DNA of 7,765 nt from Candidatus Zixiibacteriota bacterium (GTDB lineage Bacteria > Zixibacteria > MSB-5A5 > GN15 > JAAZOE01): the NCBI GenBank assembly GCA_012797915.1, contig JAAZOE010000243.1, forward strand, positions 1 to 7,765, in the 5' to 3' direction. This document shows, piece after piece, positions 6,088 to 7,765 of this stretch. A model generated the notes under the pieces. The model ran no database searches, was not told where the DNA came from, and saw only the letters and a list, made by a program, of their open reading frames with translations. The position numbers and the translations under genes were made by a program. Positions within the stretch are counted from its first letter, which is position 1; every line of letters starts with the position of its first letter.

Positions 6088-6093
6088 GGAAAA

Positions 6094-6591
6094 ATGAGAG
6101 CGAACGATACACAGAGATGTTTTCAATTTTGGACTCTATTTAAAAAGAGATGCGATGGTAAGACACATATGTTCGATGGTTGGGAACCTGTATATGACTA
6201 TAGATACGGGCCCCTTATTAAAAATATCTATTTTCAGTGCGATATAAGAAAAACCAAGATTGAAGCACAAGCGTACACAGATCTATGCATAGGATCAGCG
6301 GATAAGGAGAAGGCTCGCAAGGCAAACGGCGACATTTATGATGCGGCATATGCTGATAGACACAAGATTATGAAGCATTTCGAAGATTTGTGGAAAAAGG
6401 ATGGGATAGATAAATTCTCAGGCAGATGGATTTGGAAGCGGTGCAATGACAAGGTAAACCGCAGTCTAATTGGTATAGCATTCGACGACAGGGGCTTGAC
6501 TTCGCCAGAAAAAGATTGGGATTCGATGTGTGATGATCTAAGAGACGCTATCGTTCGCCTTAAAGAAGTGCTGGAGCCATATAACAAATAA
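6094..6591 (+). CDS. Hypothetical protein, possibly DUF4268-like, on inserted AT-rich DNA
   Basis: A 165-residue soluble protein with no signal peptide or membrane segment. I do not recognise it firmly. The layout FWTLFKK near the start, a central helix with IYDAAYADRHKIMKHFEDLW (about 78-97), RWIWKRCNDK (108-117), and a C-terminal KDWDSMCDDLRDAIVRLKEVLEP resembles DUF4268, where a similar order (FW, helix ending in IE..FG, LxWxR, W-rich end, final helix) is seen; that family is often fused or adjacent to restriction or defence proteins. The ATG at 6094 has AGGG 5 nt before it, overlapping the recR stop region. One sampled 60-nt line (6361-6420) is 33% G+C against about 65% in a core line, and AGA/ATA codons are frequent, so it appears horizontally acquired. 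It could also be a fragment of a longer gene. Confidence 0.6.
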   Translation: MRANDTQRCFQFWTLFKKRCDGKTHMFDGWEPVYDYRYGPLIKNIYFQCDIRKTKIEAQAYTDLCIGSADKEKARKANGDIYDAAYADRHKIMKHFEDLWKKDGIDKFSGRWIWKRCNDKVNRSLIGIAFDDRGLTSPEKDWDSMCDDLRDAIVRLKEVLEPYNK

Positions 6592-6613
6592 ACCCCGTGC
6601 GCGGTCGGCGGGT

Positions 6614-6640
6614 GGCCCACCATTTATAGTGGGTCTTTTC
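6614..6640 (+). terminator. Probable Rho-independent terminator after the inserted gene
   Basis: GGCCCAC (6614-6620) pairs with GTGGGTC (6629-6635) as a 7-bp stem with one G-U pair and an 8-nt loop, followed by TTTT. It lies 23 nt after the stop of the inserted gene and before the mtaB-type gene, and could end the dnaX operon transcript. The T-run is short, hence moderate confidence. Confidence 0.5.
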
Positions 6641-6676
6641 CACGAAAAAACCGCTTTCGCCGCACGCCCGGCCCCG

Positions 6677-6682
6677 TATCTT
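6677..6682 (+). promoter_or_regulatory. Candidate -10 box just before the mtaB-type gene
   Basis: TATCTT ends 5 nt before the ATG at 6688. There is no Shine-Dalgarno in this stretch and no good -35 box. If used, transcription would start at or just within the start codon, giving a leaderless mRNA like that predicted for the plus-strand transporter. Weak evidence alone. Confidence 0.3.
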
Positions 6683-6687
6683 ACGGC

Positions 6688-7765
6688 ATGCCGACCGTCG
6701 CCCTCGAAACCATCGGATGCCGACTCAACCGGTATGAAACCGAACGGCTGGCGTCCGAATTGACCTCCCTCGGTTTCCGCCGGGTGGCGCCCCACGACCC
6801 CGCCGACCTATATATAGTGAATACCTGCACGGTCACCGCCGCCGCCGATGCCGACTGTCGTAAATTGATCGGCCGGGCGATTCGCACCAACCGCGAGGCC
6901 GTCATCGTCGTCGCCGGCTGCTACGCCATCGCCGAACGAGACCGCCTGACGCGGTTGGATGGCGTCAGTCTCGTAGTCGGCAACGATGAAAAATCACGAT
7001 TGACTCAGATTCTCCGGCAAAACTTCCCGCGCCTGTTCGACACGGCGGACCCGACCAGCGATATCGGGGCGAGTCCCGTTGTCGATTCGAGCTTTCATAC
7101 AGCCGATGACGTTCTTTCCCCCGATGCGCTTTCGCTCAACCGGCCGCTGGTTAAAATCGGCGATGGGTGCAACCAGCGATGCGCCTACTGCATCGTCCCG
7201 GCCGTGCGCGGCCCGCTGACTTCGGTTCCGGCGGAAAGCATCACCCGCGAAATCACCCGGCTGGCCGGCGATGGCTACGATGAAGCCGTTTTGACCGCCG
7301 TCCATATCGGACAATACGATGATTCCGGGCGCACCCTGGCCGGGCTGGTGCAAAAGATTCTCGATACCACCGCCATCCGCCGCCTGCGGCTGTCATCGCT
7401 GGAACCGAATGAACTGGATGATCCCCTGCTCGATATGGTCGCCGGTAATCCCCGCGTCTGCCGCTTTCTTCACCTGCCGCTTCAGTCCGGTTCCGACCGC
7501 ATCCTCCGGCTTATGCGTAGGCCGTACACGGCCGCCGACTACCTCAGTGTCGTCGCGAAGATCAAACGGGCCAATCCCGCCATCACCATCGGTTGCGATG
7601 TGATTGTCGGCTTTCCCGGCGAAACTGAGGCCGACTTCGAGGAATCTCTCGCCGTCCTCGATTCCGGTCTGGTCGATTACGGCCACATCTTTTCGTATTC
7701 CGACCGCCCCGGCACTATCGCCAATGATCTTCCGGATAAGATTCCGCCGGCCGTCATCAAAGACC
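6688..7765 (+). CDS. mtaB: MtaB-type tRNA methylthiotransferase (radical SAM), 3' end beyond window
   Basis: An open frame of 359 codons that continues past the right edge. It belongs to the methylthiotransferase family, which uses two [4Fe-4S] clusters. The N-terminal UPF0004 domain has TIGCRLNRYETE with C11, NTCTVT with C47 and AGC with C78, the three ligands of the auxiliary cluster. The radical SAM core has GDGCNQRCAYCIVPAVRG with C161, C165 and C168. Further family motifs are LRLSSLEPNELDD, LHLPLQSGSDRIL and GCDVIVGFPGETEADF. The GCRLN(R/Q)YE opening and the DGCNxxCxYCI(V/I)P motif fit MtaB (t6A37 to ms2t6A37 in tRNA) better than MiaB or RimO, but the C-terminal TRAM domain is outside the window. 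No ribosome-binding site precedes the ATG; it was chosen as the first Met before the conserved TIGCR motif. Confidence 0.93.
   Translation, partial: MPTVALETIGCRLNRYETERLASELTSLGFRRVAPHDPADLYIVNTCTVTAAADADCRKLIGRAIRTNREAVIVVAGCYAIAERDRLTRLDGVSLVVGNDEKSRLTQILRQNFPRLFDTADPTSDIGASPVVDSSFHTADDVLSPDALSLNRPLVKIGDGCNQRCAYCIVPAVRGPLTSVPAESITREITRLAGDGYDEAVLTAVHIGQYDDSGRTLAGLVQKILDTTAIRRLRLSSLEPNELDDPLLDMVAGNPRVCRFLHLPLQSGSDRILRLMRRPYTAADYLSVVAKIKRANPAITIGCDVIVGFPGETEADFEESLAVLDSGLVDYGHIFSYSDRPGTIANDLPDKIPPAVIKD

Overview
The window is bacterial chromosome from a GC-rich genome (most genes read about 60-65% G+C by eye). It holds a conserved information-processing block flanked and interrupted by AT-richer accessory DNA. 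Core order is tRNA-Ala(CGC), SRP RNA, dnaX, ybaB/ebfC, recR and, after an inserted gene, an mtaB-type tRNA methylthiotransferase running off the right edge. SRP RNA directly before dnaX-ybaB-recR is also the order known from Bacillus, but the tRNA lacks an encoded CCA and the composition is GC-rich. I suspect an environmental lineage with few cultured relatives, but the sequence does not fix the phylum.

Layout. 1-923 (minus): two DMT/EamA transporters overlapping by ATGA; only the first 18 codons of the downstream one are inside the window. 982-1890 (plus): a third, divergent EamA transporter whose strong promoter places the transcript start on its GTG codon (predicted leaderless mRNA). About 1845-2840: an AT-rich island with a compact minus-strand operon of three overlapping small genes, DUF3467-like, a PBECR/BECR-type nuclease-like protein and DUF2283, behind a promoter with a perfect TTGACA -35 box. 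This looks like an uncharacterised toxin-antitoxin-type module and is the most interesting item here. 2838-3049: intergenic DNA with a probable tRNA promoter. 3050-3400: tRNA-Ala and SRP RNA. 3433-6087: dnaX, ybaB and recR, tightly spaced. 6094-6591: a lone AT-rich gene (possibly DUF4268-like), apparently inserted between recR and mtaB. 6614-6640: a probable terminator. 6688 to the end: the mtaB-like gene, open across the edge.

How the parts work together. DnaX builds the clamp-loader core of the replicase, YbaB is a nucleoid-associated DNA-binding protein and RecR mediates RecA loading at gaps, so that cluster is a replication/repair operon. SRP RNA and tRNA-Ala serve translation and membrane targeting, and the mtaB product modifies tRNA at A37. 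The transporters, the three-gene module and the lone AT-rich gene are accessory additions around this core.
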